This document shows, in pieces, positions 1-5,727 of a stretch of DNA of 5,727 nucleotides. Origin of the DNA: Mesoaciditoga sp964503355 (GTDB taxonomy: Bacteria > Thermotogota > Thermotogae > Mesoaciditogales > Mesoaciditogaceae); NCBI GenBank assembly GCA_964503355.1, contig CAZCZS010000094.1, forward strand, positions 1-5,727, in the 5' to 3' direction. Numbering within the stretch: the first letter of the stretch is position 1; every line of letters starts with the position of its first letter. Position numbers and translations under genes: made by a program. Below the pieces are notes generated by a model. That model worked only from the letters and a program-made list of their open reading frames with translations. It did not search any database and had not been told where the DNA came from.

Positions 1-941
1 CCGCTCTCCTTATGAAAGTGCGCAAGGGTATGTTGTTGGCAAAGCTCGAATTTGAATTCAACGGTGATCATCCCGAATTTTTGAAAGAGTACTATTTTGG
101 AAAAGGACAAGAAATTCCACCCACAATTCTTGTGAACGAGGAATTCAGAGGGATGAAAAGTTGGTCAAAAAGATTGAAGGCGACGATAAAAACTCCTCAA
201 AAATCTTACGAAAAAGCCCTTATGGCGATGCTCGATGCCAATTTAAAAGAGATCTTGAATTCTAGATCTAAAAAACTCTCCGCTTTGAAAAAATTGAAGG
301 AAGTGCTGAATTTAAAAAAACTTCCCAAAACTATAGAAGGAATAGATATCTCACATACCGCTGGAACTTTGACGGTTGCGTCCGTCGTCACCTTTGTGGA
401 AGGTGTGCCTAAAAAGTCCCTTTACAGAAAGTATCGACTGGCGAATTTTTCCCATCCCGATGATTTTGAAGCCATGAGACAGGTGGTTAAAAGAAGATAC
501 TCCAAACATCCCTTACCCGATCTTTTACTTATAGACGGCGGAAAGGGTCAGGTTAGCGCGGTTGTCGAAGCGTTAAAATCAAGTGATTTGACGTATCAAA
601 ATGTTGTAGGGCTCGCGAAAGAAGATGAAAGGATAGTCTTTGCGGATGAAAGAAGAGATCTTCACCTTTCCTTGAACGACGAGGCGTTGAAGATTCTCAT
701 CGCCGTGAGAGATGAATCGCACAGGTTTGCCACTTCTTACCATTACCTCCTTAGAGATAAGAAGATGACGCATTCCATTTTGGATTCGATAAAAGGAATA
801 GGACCAAAAAGAAAGAAAGCTCTGTTGAGAGCCTTCAAAAGCGTTAACGGAATAAAGAACGCTTCGCTTGAAGAAGTGAGCAAAGTGGTTGGGAAAAAGA
901 TGGCCCAACGAATAAAAGAAGTTCTTCATTCACCAAGATAG
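1..941 (+). CDS. uvrC: UvrC, excinuclease ABC subunit C (C-terminal part, 5' end outside window)
   Basis: UvrC makes the dual incisions flanking a DNA lesion in nucleotide excision repair, acting with UvrA and UvrB. The frame is open from the left edge (codons ALL precede the Met at 12), so that Met is internal and the GIY-YIG nuclease and UvrB-binding UVR motif lie outside. About 312 residues remain of a family length near 550-600. Numbering from the Met at 12: an RNase H-like endonuclease domain spans about 105-245, with GIDISH (D112), LLLIDGGKGQ (D175) and RDESHRF (H237) matching the Asp-Asp-His catalytic set used for 5' incision. A helix-hairpin-helix DNA-binding region follows at about 255-305, with SIKGIGPKRKKALL as the first hairpin. 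All signature residues are intact, so the gene appears functional. It ends in TAG at 939-941 and overlaps the 3' end of the opposing lptB gene by 16 bp. It is the only gene here on this strand. Very confident of the family. Confidence 0.96.
   Translation, partial: ALLMKVRKGMLLAKLEFEFNGDHPEFLKEYYFGKGQEIPPTILVNEEFRGMKSWSKRLKATIKTPQKSYEKALMAMLDANLKEILNSRSKKLSALKKLKEVLNLKKLPKTIEGIDISHTAGTLTVASVVTFVEGVPKKSLYRKYRLANFSHPDDFEAMRQVVKRRYSKHPLPDLLLIDGGKGQVSAVVEALKSSDLTYQNVVGLAKEDERIVFADERRDLHLSLNDEALKILIAVRDESHRFATSYHYLLRDKKMTHSILDSIKGIGPKRKKALLRAFKSVNGIKNASLEEVSKVVGKKMAQRIKEVLHSPR
926..941. other. Tail-to-tail overlap of uvrC and lptB
   Basis: The last 16 bases of uvrC (stop TAG at 939-941) are also the last 16 bases of lptB on the other strand (stop TGA at 928-926). 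There is no intergenic DNA here, and I see no GC-rich stem followed by a T run on either strand close to the stops, so both transcripts probably end inside the opposite gene. Confidence 0.85.
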
Positions 942-1636
942 TACTTCTTAACATCTGGATCTCTCAAAACTTCATCCGGTTCACCTTTGGCCAAAAGTCT
1001 TCCCTTGTGAATCACGTACAGTTCGTCCACAACTTCCACGATCCTTTCAACCGAATGATCCGTTATTATGACTCCAAGTCCTTGCTTTTTCAAACGTTTG
1101 GCAAAATCCTGTATCTCTTTAACGGTTATTGGATCAACTCCTCCAAAAGGTTCGTCCAACAACAAAAAATCCGGTGAAAGTGTCATCATCCTTGCCAATT
1201 CTAGTCTTCTTTTTTCTCCACCTGAGAGGAGATCCGCCCTTTGCTTTGCCAATTCCTTCAAGCCGAATTTCGAAAGAAGTTCATCTATCCTTCTCTCTAT
1301 GAAAACTTTGGAGTGGTTGGAGTTTTCCATAACGACGCGCAAGTTATCTTCAACGGATAAACCGGCGAAGATCGAAGGCTCCTGAGCCAAATACGTTATA
1401 CCTCCAAGTGCTCTTTTGTAGACAGGCAGATGGGTTATTTCGGTGGAATCTTTGAAGATGTTACCGCCATCCGGGATCACCAAGCCAAGGATCATGTTGA
1501 AAAAAGTGGTTTTCCCCGCTCCGTTTGGTCCCAATATTCCAACTATTTCCCCGCTTTTTATGGACAGTGAAACTTCATCAACGGCCACCCTTTTTCCGAA
1601 CTTTTTGCTTAATTTGTAACACACGAGTCTACTCAC
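926..1636 (-). CDS. lptB: LptB-type ABC transporter ATPase
   Basis: This is a cytoplasmic ABC ATPase of about 236 residues; E. coli LptB has 241. LptB with LptFG powers extraction of lipopolysaccharide from the inner membrane. Seen: Walker A GPNGAGKTT (36-44, K42), Q-loop Q85 in a YLAQEPSIF stretch, signature LSGGEKRR (137-144), Walker B with FLLLDEP (D161, E162), D-loop GGVDP and switch H194 in ITDHSV. The LPVYKRA, YLxQExSIF and GVDPI stretches and the C-terminal VKKYYLGE are LptB-like rather than generic. I chose GTG at 1636: it has a strong Shine-Dalgarno sequence, starts 13 nt after the penicillin-binding protein stop, and gives the family N-terminus. An in-frame ATG at 1681 would add 15 residues unlike LptB and overlap the upstream gene. 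No permease partner is in the window, so the substrate is inferred; a related LivF/LivG-type or other lipid exporter ATPase is a less likely alternative. It is last in the operon. Confidence 0.88.
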   Translation of the reverse strand: MSRLVCYKLSKKFGKRVAVDEVSLSIKSGEIVGILGPNGAGKTTFFNMILGLVIPDGGNIFKDSTEITHLPVYKRALGGITYLAQEPSIFAGLSVEDNLRVVMENSNHSKVFIERRIDELLSKFGLKELAKQRADLLSGGEKRRLELARMMTLSPDFLLLDEPFGGVDPITVKEIQDFAKRLKKQGLGVIITDHSVERIVEVVDELYVIHKGRLLAKGEPDEVLRDPDVKKYYLGE

Positions 1637-1639
1637 AAC

Positions 1640-1648
1640 ATCACCTCT
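1640..1648 (-). promoter_or_regulatory. Shine-Dalgarno sequence that fixes the lptB GTG start
   Basis: Read on the minus strand the sequence is AGAGGTGAT, a long match to the anti-Shine-Dalgarno end of 16S rRNA, three bases ahead of GTG at 1636 (seven from the GAGG core). It lies almost entirely in the 13-nt gap after the upstream stop codon. No comparable site precedes the alternative ATG at 1681, so this site decides the start. Confidence 0.8.
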
Positions 1649-1649
1649 T

Positions 1650-3476
1650 TCAAAATGAAGGCCCAAGATAGATTTTAACATTTTTGACTTTCAAAAGTGG
1701 AGTGTAAGGAGGGGGAAGTTGTCCGATCACCACACCATTTCCGCTGAAATTCACTTTACTCGCGGGAATGGACAGTTCTCTTAAAAGTTGTAAACTTTCG
1801 TTCAAGGTTAAGCCTTTCAAATTTGGAAAAACGGTTGGAAGAAAGATCCGTTTTCTTGATTTTAAACGATTTGGATATCCCTTCAAATTCAATATGTATT
1901 GTCCAACATCGTGAAAGATCGGTGCGGCAACATCTCCGCCGTAATATTTTCCTTTTGAAGGTTGATCGACTACGACCAAAATAGAATAGATCGGATCTTC
2001 AGCTGGAAAAAATCCGTAGAAAAGCGAAAAATATGGTCCTTGCGTCGAAACTTTTCCATTCAAAGGTTTTTGCGCTGTTCCCGTTTTACCGGCAACCACC
2101 ACCCCTTCGAGTTTTGCACGTTTACCGGTACCGTTTCTTACAACATCTATCATGAAATCTTTTATCACGTTGTCGATCTTTCCATCTATGATCCTTTTTT
2201 TCTCAACGCTGTAGCGATACACGACAGTTCCGGATGGGGAAAGCACCTCGTTGACAACATGAGGTTTCACGAGATATCCACCGTTCGCGATCGAGTTAAG
2301 AGCCGTGATGAGTTGTATTCCACTTACCGCCAAGCCTTGACCTATTGACATTTCCACTCCTCCTATGGAATACCATTTATCTGGAGGGGGTAGCAAACCT
2401 TTAACTTCGTCGGGTAAATCTATTCCCGTTTTAGAACCAAAGCCGAATTTCAAAAACCATTCGTAGAAAGCCTTTTTTCCATATCTCCTAATGTAGCGAC
2501 GGGCTATGTTCATCTCGGCCACATCGGATGAGTACACCAAAGCTTGTCTTAAGTCTATAGGCCAAGGATGATTTTCGGCGTCTCGTATCACCAACGACAC
2601 GTTGGGCGAAGGTATGAAAAACGGTGTTGAAAAGGTTGTTGAAGTGCTCACCACTCCATCTTGTAAGGCCGCCGCGAAGACAAGTGGCTTAACGGTTGAG
2701 CCCGGTTCGAAGACGTTCATAACAGGAGCGTTCCACGGCCACGTTGAAGCCATCGCCAGAACGGCACCCGTTTTTGGATTCATCACTATTATTTGAGCCC
2801 CACTGGCATCGTTCGTTTCAACGACCTTCTTCGCCTCTTGATACACGAACGATTGGATGCGTGGATCTACATTCGTTAAAAGTGTATCCCCTCCAACCGG
2901 ATCCACTATCTTTTTAACATCCGAATAAAGTTTATAAGGTCCGAATTTTGCGTAAACCACTTCTCCCTTCTTCTTAGGGCGAAGAAAATCGTGGTATTCT
3001 TTTGATATGGCTTTGACGAGTATCTTCGTCGGAGTAGGCGGTGAGGAGATTTTGTAGACCGTTGTGATGTTGAGAAAATTCCTGTATTTTTTTGGGATTT
3101 TTAAAACTTTTTCCTTTGAAACAACGCCTATCTCGATTCCACCAACACCTTTTTTTATCTTGTTCAACGTGTTTTCACCCACGGGAAAGTTGAAAAAATC
3201 GAGTGCGTTGTAAACGATATCTGGATACTTCCAACCGTTTAAAGTCGAAATGACTTTGGCGTATTTTATATCAAGATAAACGTCGTAATAAAGTGAACTG
3301 AAAAGCAGCTGTTCTCCTTCGTTCGCGATGATCTTTCCAAATGGAGCGGGAAAATAACTTACGGCGGGAGAAATCTTCACGGGTTTGAAGGAGTAGGAAA
3401 TGATAAACGCCCTAATCACGTAAAAAGAAAGACTTACAAGAAAAAGAAAGAGAACGAGTTTTATTCTTTCGTTCAT
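1650..3476 (-). CDS. ftsI: Class B penicillin-binding protein (FtsI-like transpeptidase) with C-terminal PASTA domain
   Basis: This is a 608-residue membrane-anchored D,D-transpeptidase that should cross-link septal peptidoglycan with FtsW and FtsL. Seen: a short cytoplasmic end, one transmembrane segment (about 5-26), a divergent N-terminal module (about 40-200), then the transpeptidase domain (about 200-530). Its active-site motifs are S260-T-V-K263 (catalytic Ser), S316-S-D318 in the SxN position, and K464-T-G-T. Further family stretches are TNVDPRIQ, MNPKTGAVLAMAS, GQGLAVSGIQL, NSIANGGY and YYGGDVAAPIF. Residues about 546-606 form one PASTA repeat (PNLKG, then GNGVVIGQLPPP), as in SpoVD and PBP2x. 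The catalytic Ser comes at 260, earlier than in E. coli FtsI (307), so the N-terminal module is compact, and it has lost the usual RGxIxDRxG motif. The ATG overlaps the ftsL stop as ATGA, implying translational coupling. The neighbours ftsL and rsmH favour FtsI over the elongation-type PBP2, although SxD also occurs in PBP2 proteins. Confidence 0.92.
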   Translation of the reverse strand: MNERIKLVLFLFLVSLSFYVIRAFIISYSFKPVKISPAVSYFPAPFGKIIANEGEQLLFSSLYYDVYLDIKYAKVISTLNGWKYPDIVYNALDFFNFPVGENTLNKIKKGVGGIEIGVVSKEKVLKIPKKYRNFLNITTVYKISSPPTPTKILVKAISKEYHDFLRPKKKGEVVYAKFGPYKLYSDVKKIVDPVGGDTLLTNVDPRIQSFVYQEAKKVVETNDASGAQIIVMNPKTGAVLAMASTWPWNAPVMNVFEPGSTVKPLVFAAALQDGVVSTSTTFSTPFFIPSPNVSLVIRDAENHPWPIDLRQALVYSSDVAEMNIARRYIRRYGKKAFYEWFLKFGFGSKTGIDLPDEVKGLLPPPDKWYSIGGVEMSIGQGLAVSGIQLITALNSIANGGYLVKPHVVNEVLSPSGTVVYRYSVEKKRIIDGKIDNVIKDFMIDVVRNGTGKRAKLEGVVVAGKTGTAQKPLNGKVSTQGPYFSLFYGFFPAEDPIYSILVVVDQPSKGKYYGGDVAAPIFHDVGQYILNLKGYPNRLKSRKRIFLPTVFPNLKGLTLNESLQLLRELSIPASKVNFSGNGVVIGQLPPPYTPLLKVKNVKIYLGPSF

Positions 3477-3799
3477 TTGCTTCTTACGTAGAATTTTTCT
3501 CCATCGATCTCAACGGAACGCGCATTGGGGAAATACGTTTCCAACAAAGAGTTTATCGAGCCTTTAAGGGTTACGATCTTGGCACTTACACTTTTGATCT
3601 TCAAGTTCATCGCCGTGATCTCGGATGCGTATTTTTTCGTCTGTACGTTGAACATCAACGGAATGCTCAACGAAAGAAAGATCGCTCCACCTACCGCTAT
3701 CGCACGGAGCAAACCCACACTTTCGATGGAAGTGGTGCGTTGTGAACTTTCTTCCCAAGCATCTGTTCCTTTCGTCAACAGATCAACTTTTAAAGACAT
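3473..3799 (-). CDS. ftsL: FtsL-like small cell-division protein
   Basis: This 108-residue single-pass membrane protein has the FtsL/DivIC layout. About 30 cytoplasmic residues precede one hydrophobic segment (about 31-50, AIAVGGAIFLSLSIPLMF), followed by an outward-facing helix likely to form a coiled coil (about 53-88, with I/L/V spaced at heptad-like intervals) and a short polar tail. FtsL with FtsB/DivIC scaffolds the FtsWI synthase at the septum and helps activate it. Primary sequence is poorly conserved in this family, so the call rests mainly on topology and on the invariant position between rsmH and ftsI. The ATG at 3799 has a good Shine-Dalgarno sequence and overlaps the rsmH end by 17 nt; the stop overlaps the start of the next gene (ATGA). 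Both overlaps suggest coupled translation. It could instead be a diverged or lineage-specific divisome scaffold, but a role with FtsI is very likely. Confidence 0.75.
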   Translation of the reverse strand: MSLKVDLLTKGTDAWEESSQRTTSIESVGLLRAIAVGGAIFLSLSIPLMFNVQTKKYASEITAMNLKIKSVSAKIVTLKGSINSLLETYFPNARSVEIDGEKFYVRSK

Positions 3800-4667
3800 G
3801 CTGAACCCTCTCTGCCACTCTTAGTTTTGCACTCTTGGATCGTGGATTTTTCATTTTTTCCTCTTCGGAGGGAATGATCGGTTTTTTCGTGAGGGGAATG
3901 AATCCTTCTTCCAAGAATTTCCTCTTCACAATCCTGTCTTCCAAGGAATGGAACGATATGATCGCTATCCTGCCCCCACTTTTCAACTTTCTTTTCGAAG
4001 ACTCGATCATTTCCTTCAAATTGTCAAGTTCCCCGTTCACTTCTATTCTTATAGCTTGAAAAACGCGAGCTACGTTTTTCTTCCACCCTTTTCTGAACTT
4101 AAGCGGTATCGCGCGAACGACGGCATCTCTCAACTCAAAGGTCGTGTTGATCGGTCTTCTTTCAACTATGACGCGCGCTATTTTTCTGGAAAAACGTTCT
4201 TCACCGTATTCGTATATCACGTTTGCCAGTTTTTCAACGGGATATCCGTTAACCACGTCAAAGGCGCTCTTTTCGTTCAATCCCATTCTCATATCCAGAG
4301 GACCGTCTTTTTCGAATGAAAAACCCCGTTTTTCGTTATCAAGTTGAAAAGATGACATTCCAACGTCGGCGAGCACGGCGTCAACTTCGATGATGGATTG
4401 TGAATTCAAGACATCTTCCATTTCCGCAAAATTGGCACGAATCAACTTCACACGTTCCCCGAATTCTTTCAATCTTTCACTCGCGATCCTCAAAGCATCC
4501 GCATCTCTATCCAGACCCACAACTTCGACCGTTGGATACCTTCTTAGAATTTCAAACGAATGGCCTCCTCCTCCCACGGTACAATCAACGCATATGCCAC
4601 CATTTTGAAGGTTATCAAGCCATTCCACGACTTCGTTTGTCAACACGCTTACGTGTTCTATGGACAA
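3783..4667 (-). CDS. rsmH: RsmH (MraW), 16S rRNA N4-methyltransferase for C1402
   Basis: RsmH uses S-adenosylmethionine to methylate N4 of cytidine 1402 (E. coli numbering) in 16S rRNA at the ribosomal P site; it is cytoplasmic. The 294 residues match the usual length of about 300-315. Seen: HVSVLTNEVVEWL at the N-terminus, AdoMet motif DCTVGGGGHS (28-37), LDRD (52-55), VLADVGMSS (98-106), RGFSF (114-118), GPLDMRM (122-128), FQAIRIEVNGEL (203-214), ISFHSLEDR (237-245) and the C-terminal NPRSKSAKLRVAER (274-287). The start is TTG at 4667: an in-frame stop lies three codons upstream and the conserved HVSVL begins only four codons in, so no ATG or GTG can serve. The TTG sits 17 nt after the bamA stop; the 3' end overlaps ftsL by 17 nt. 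The alternating helical insert region (about 108-210) is normal. This is the first dcw-type gene here, and mraZ, which usually precedes it, is replaced by bamA. Confidence 0.97.
   Translation of the reverse strand: MSIEHVSVLTNEVVEWLDNLQNGGICVDCTVGGGGHSFEILRRYPTVEVVGLDRDADALRIASERLKEFGERVKLIRANFAEMEDVLNSQSIIEVDAVLADVGMSSFQLDNEKRGFSFEKDGPLDMRMGLNEKSAFDVVNGYPVEKLANVIYEYGEERFSRKIARVIVERRPINTTFELRDAVVRAIPLKFRKGWKKNVARVFQAIRIEVNGELDNLKEMIESSKRKLKSGGRIAIISFHSLEDRIVKRKFLEEGFIPLTKKPIIPSEEEKMKNPRSKSAKLRVAERVQHVFKS
3806..3812 (-). promoter_or_regulatory. Ribosome binding site of ftsL inside rsmH
   Basis: Read on the minus strand, GAGAGGG lies six bases before the ATG at 3799 and within the last codons of rsmH. 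It supports this start for the small gene, although the start overlaps the upstream reading frame by 17 nt. Confidence 0.65.
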
Positions 4668-4672
4668 ATTAT

Positions 4673-4681
4673 ATCACACTC
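4673..4681 (-). promoter_or_regulatory. Weak ribosome binding site ahead of the rsmH TTG start
   Basis: On the minus strand the gap after the bamA stop reads GAGTGTGAT, then ATAAT, then TTG. GTGAT can pair with the anti-Shine-Dalgarno sequence at five bases from the start, but the match is interrupted. Weak site plus TTG suggests low, possibly bamA-dependent (reinitiation) translation. Confidence 0.4.
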
Positions 4682-4684
4682 GCG

Positions 4685-5727
4685 TCAGAACATCTGTCCA
4701 ATACCGAAAGACATTCCGGAATATTCAAATTTTCCGTTTTGAGCCTTGAACGGGAAATCCACCCTTAACACTCCCAGGTAAGGAATTTGAATAGCGACTC
4801 CAACTCCAACTGAATTGATGAAATCGTAATCCAGATTTCCATTCTCGAAGAGGTCGTCCTTTGCCCCTCCCCAATCGTAAAAAGCGTTCAACGTTATGGG
4901 TACGTTTGACGGTAAAGCGTATCTCAAAGAAAGATTGGTTACCAGTTCCTGTGCTCCGCTTCTGGCTTTCCATCCCCTCACCGTCGTTGAGCCACCAACT
5001 TGAAAATCTTTTCCATACGAAGTACCCATCAACACACGACCTGCTATGGAGAAATTTTCGAATAGAGGAAGATAGCCGGCTACCATAGCGCTGAGAGTTC
5101 TGTAATTTTCCGTTCCACCGAAGCCCGCCATTTTGGCTCCCAAAGATAATTTAACACCTTTCATCGGAGAGAAGATGTTATCCACGTTCACGTAATTGAA
5201 AACGAAGTTCAGTTCTCGACTTGTACCAGACGCGGGACCAAAATCAACGGGAGTCGCTCCTTGCGTTCTATCGAACCATTCAAAGTGCCCTCCAACGTTG
5301 AAAGAGGTGTGAACATCTGGTTGATATCCAAGGCTGGATGAGAAGCCGTATCTCGTCTCGTTGTAGTACAAATTCTCACCGTCAACGGTTTTAAAAGGTT
5401 TCAGAGTTTTGTAGTACAAACTTGCTTTTGCATTCATCGGCAAATTGAACGGAAATATCACACCGTAATTCAAATGCGCGTTTGATTCTTGACCAAGGTT
5501 GACCCCCACGTCCAAACTTTGACCAAATCCGCTCCAATTGGACAATCCGATCTTTCCACTTGCCGTTATTCCGCTGTACCAAGGCTGTCCCTCTTTAGCT
5601 TGACCGGCTTTGAGGGATATGTTGAATTTCCTTGGTTTGCTGCTTTCAACGACTTTTATCACCACGTCCACAGAAGAAGAATTCTCGGATGAAAGACGTG
5701 GGTATATGGACACATCGCTGAAAAATC
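4685..5727 (-). CDS. bamA: BamA/Omp85 outer-membrane assembly factor (C-terminal barrel, 5' end outside window)
   Basis: BamA folds and inserts beta-barrel proteins into the outer membrane. The frame is open to the right edge, where FFSDVSIYP and VDVVIKVVE are the end of the last POTRA domain (the typical FxDV and VDLxxxVxE pattern); the GTG at 5713 is therefore internal. The rest, about 315 residues, is a 16-strand-type barrel with alternating aromatic and polar residues. Numbered from 5713, the lid-loop motif is GGSTTVRGW (240-248), equivalent to the VRGF/Y motif, with R246 kept. The protein ends in FGIGQMF with a terminal Phe, the normal beta-signal for barrel assembly. Signal peptide and the other POTRA domains are outside. 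TamA or another Omp85 member is possible, but the last-POTRA-to-barrel join, the FSPMKGVKLSL stretch and the C-terminus look most like BamA. It is followed 17 nt later by rsmH and is the most upstream gene of the operon in view. Confidence 0.87.
   Translation of the reverse strand, partial: FFSDVSIYPRLSSENSSSVDVVIKVVESSKPRKFNISLKAGQAKEGQPWYSGITASGKIGLSNWSGFGQSLDVGVNLGQESNAHLNYGVIFPFNLPMNAKASLYYKTLKPFKTVDGENLYYNETRYGFSSSLGYQPDVHTSFNVGGHFEWFDRTQGATPVDFGPASGTSRELNFVFNYVNVDNIFSPMKGVKLSLGAKMAGFGGTENYRTLSAMVAGYLPLFENFSIAGRVLMGTSYGKDFQVGGSTTVRGWKARSGAQELVTNLSLRYALPSNVPITLNAFYDWGGAKDDLFENGNLDYDFINSVGVGVAIQIPYLGVLRVDFPFKAQNGKFEYSGMSFGIGQMF

Noticed and set aside
12..14. ATG at 12 as the start of a short, complete + strand gene.
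   Set aside because: The frame is open to the left edge and the protein is the second half of UvrC, so this Met is internal.
579..929. Minus-strand open frame of 116 codons opposite the UvrC nuclease and HhH region.
   Set aside because: Antisense to a conserved gene, no motif, and it would need its own start within the downstream end of lptB.
1637..1681. ATG at 1681 as the lptB start, giving a 251-residue protein.
   Set aside because: The extra 15 residues are the end of the penicillin-binding protein gene read in another frame and do not resemble LptB; the strong ribosome site points to GTG at 1636.
1962..2348. Plus-strand open frame of 128 codons inside the penicillin-binding protein gene.
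   Set aside because: It is antisense to the conserved transpeptidase domain, has no recognisable motif, and is rich in improbable Arg/His/Phe runs typical of shadow frames.
3948..4319. Plus-strand open frame of 123 codons opposite rsmH.
   Set aside because: It lies wholly antisense to well-conserved RsmH motifs and has no family signature.
4400..4768. Plus-strand open frame of 122 codons spanning the bamA-rsmH junction.
   Set aside because: Antisense to two conserved genes; composition (many His, Arg, Pro, Ser) looks like a shadow.
1..5727. CRISPR arrays, tRNA or rRNA genes, insertion sequences, riboswitches and long repeats.
   Set aside because: The whole window is accounted for by conserved coding sequence, and no repeated units, inverted termini or RNA-like conserved folds stood out by eye.

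Overview
This window is gene-dense bacterial chromosome with no intergenic gap longer than 17 bases. It reads as part of a thermophilic or formerly thermophilic double-membrane (diderm) bacterium. A BamA-type outer-membrane assembly barrel and an LptB-type ATPase point to an outer membrane. Proteins rich in Lys, Glu and Val, heavy AGA/AGG arginine use, and a GC content in the low-to-mid forties (estimated from a few lines only) fit a thermophile. The RsmH protein resembles, from memory, that of Thermotoga (shared NTT, ISFHSLEDRIVK and ENPR/NPR-type C-terminal motifs). I therefore favour Thermotogota, but as inference only; no search was possible.

Layout. Positions 1-941 on the + strand hold the C-terminal half of uvrC, cut by the left edge. 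Everything else lies on the - strand and, read in the direction of transcription, runs: the end of a BamA/Omp85 gene (cut by the right edge, ending at 4685), rsmH/mraW (4667 to 3783), an ftsL-like gene (3799 to 3473), an ftsI-type class B penicillin-binding protein gene with a C-terminal PASTA domain (3476 to 1650), and lptB (1636 to 926). Junctions are +17 nt, a 17-nt overlap, an ATGA overlap and +13 nt, so this looks like one polycistronic, partly translationally coupled operon. The two transcription directions meet tail to tail, uvrC and lptB overlapping by 16 bp with no space for a terminator between them.

How the genes fit together. rsmH-ftsL-ftsI is the classic start of the dcw (division and cell wall) cluster: ribosome maturation, a divisome scaffold and the septal transpeptidase. 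Here the usual flanking genes (mraZ upstream; murE/murF/mraY downstream) are absent, and the trio sits between two outer-membrane biogenesis genes, bamA and lptB. The operon would thus pair septal wall synthesis with insertion of outer-membrane proteins and with lipid or glycolipid export. That arrangement is the most interesting feature. I found no RNA genes, CRISPR arrays, insertion sequences or convincing promoters, and no evidence for a wholly new system.
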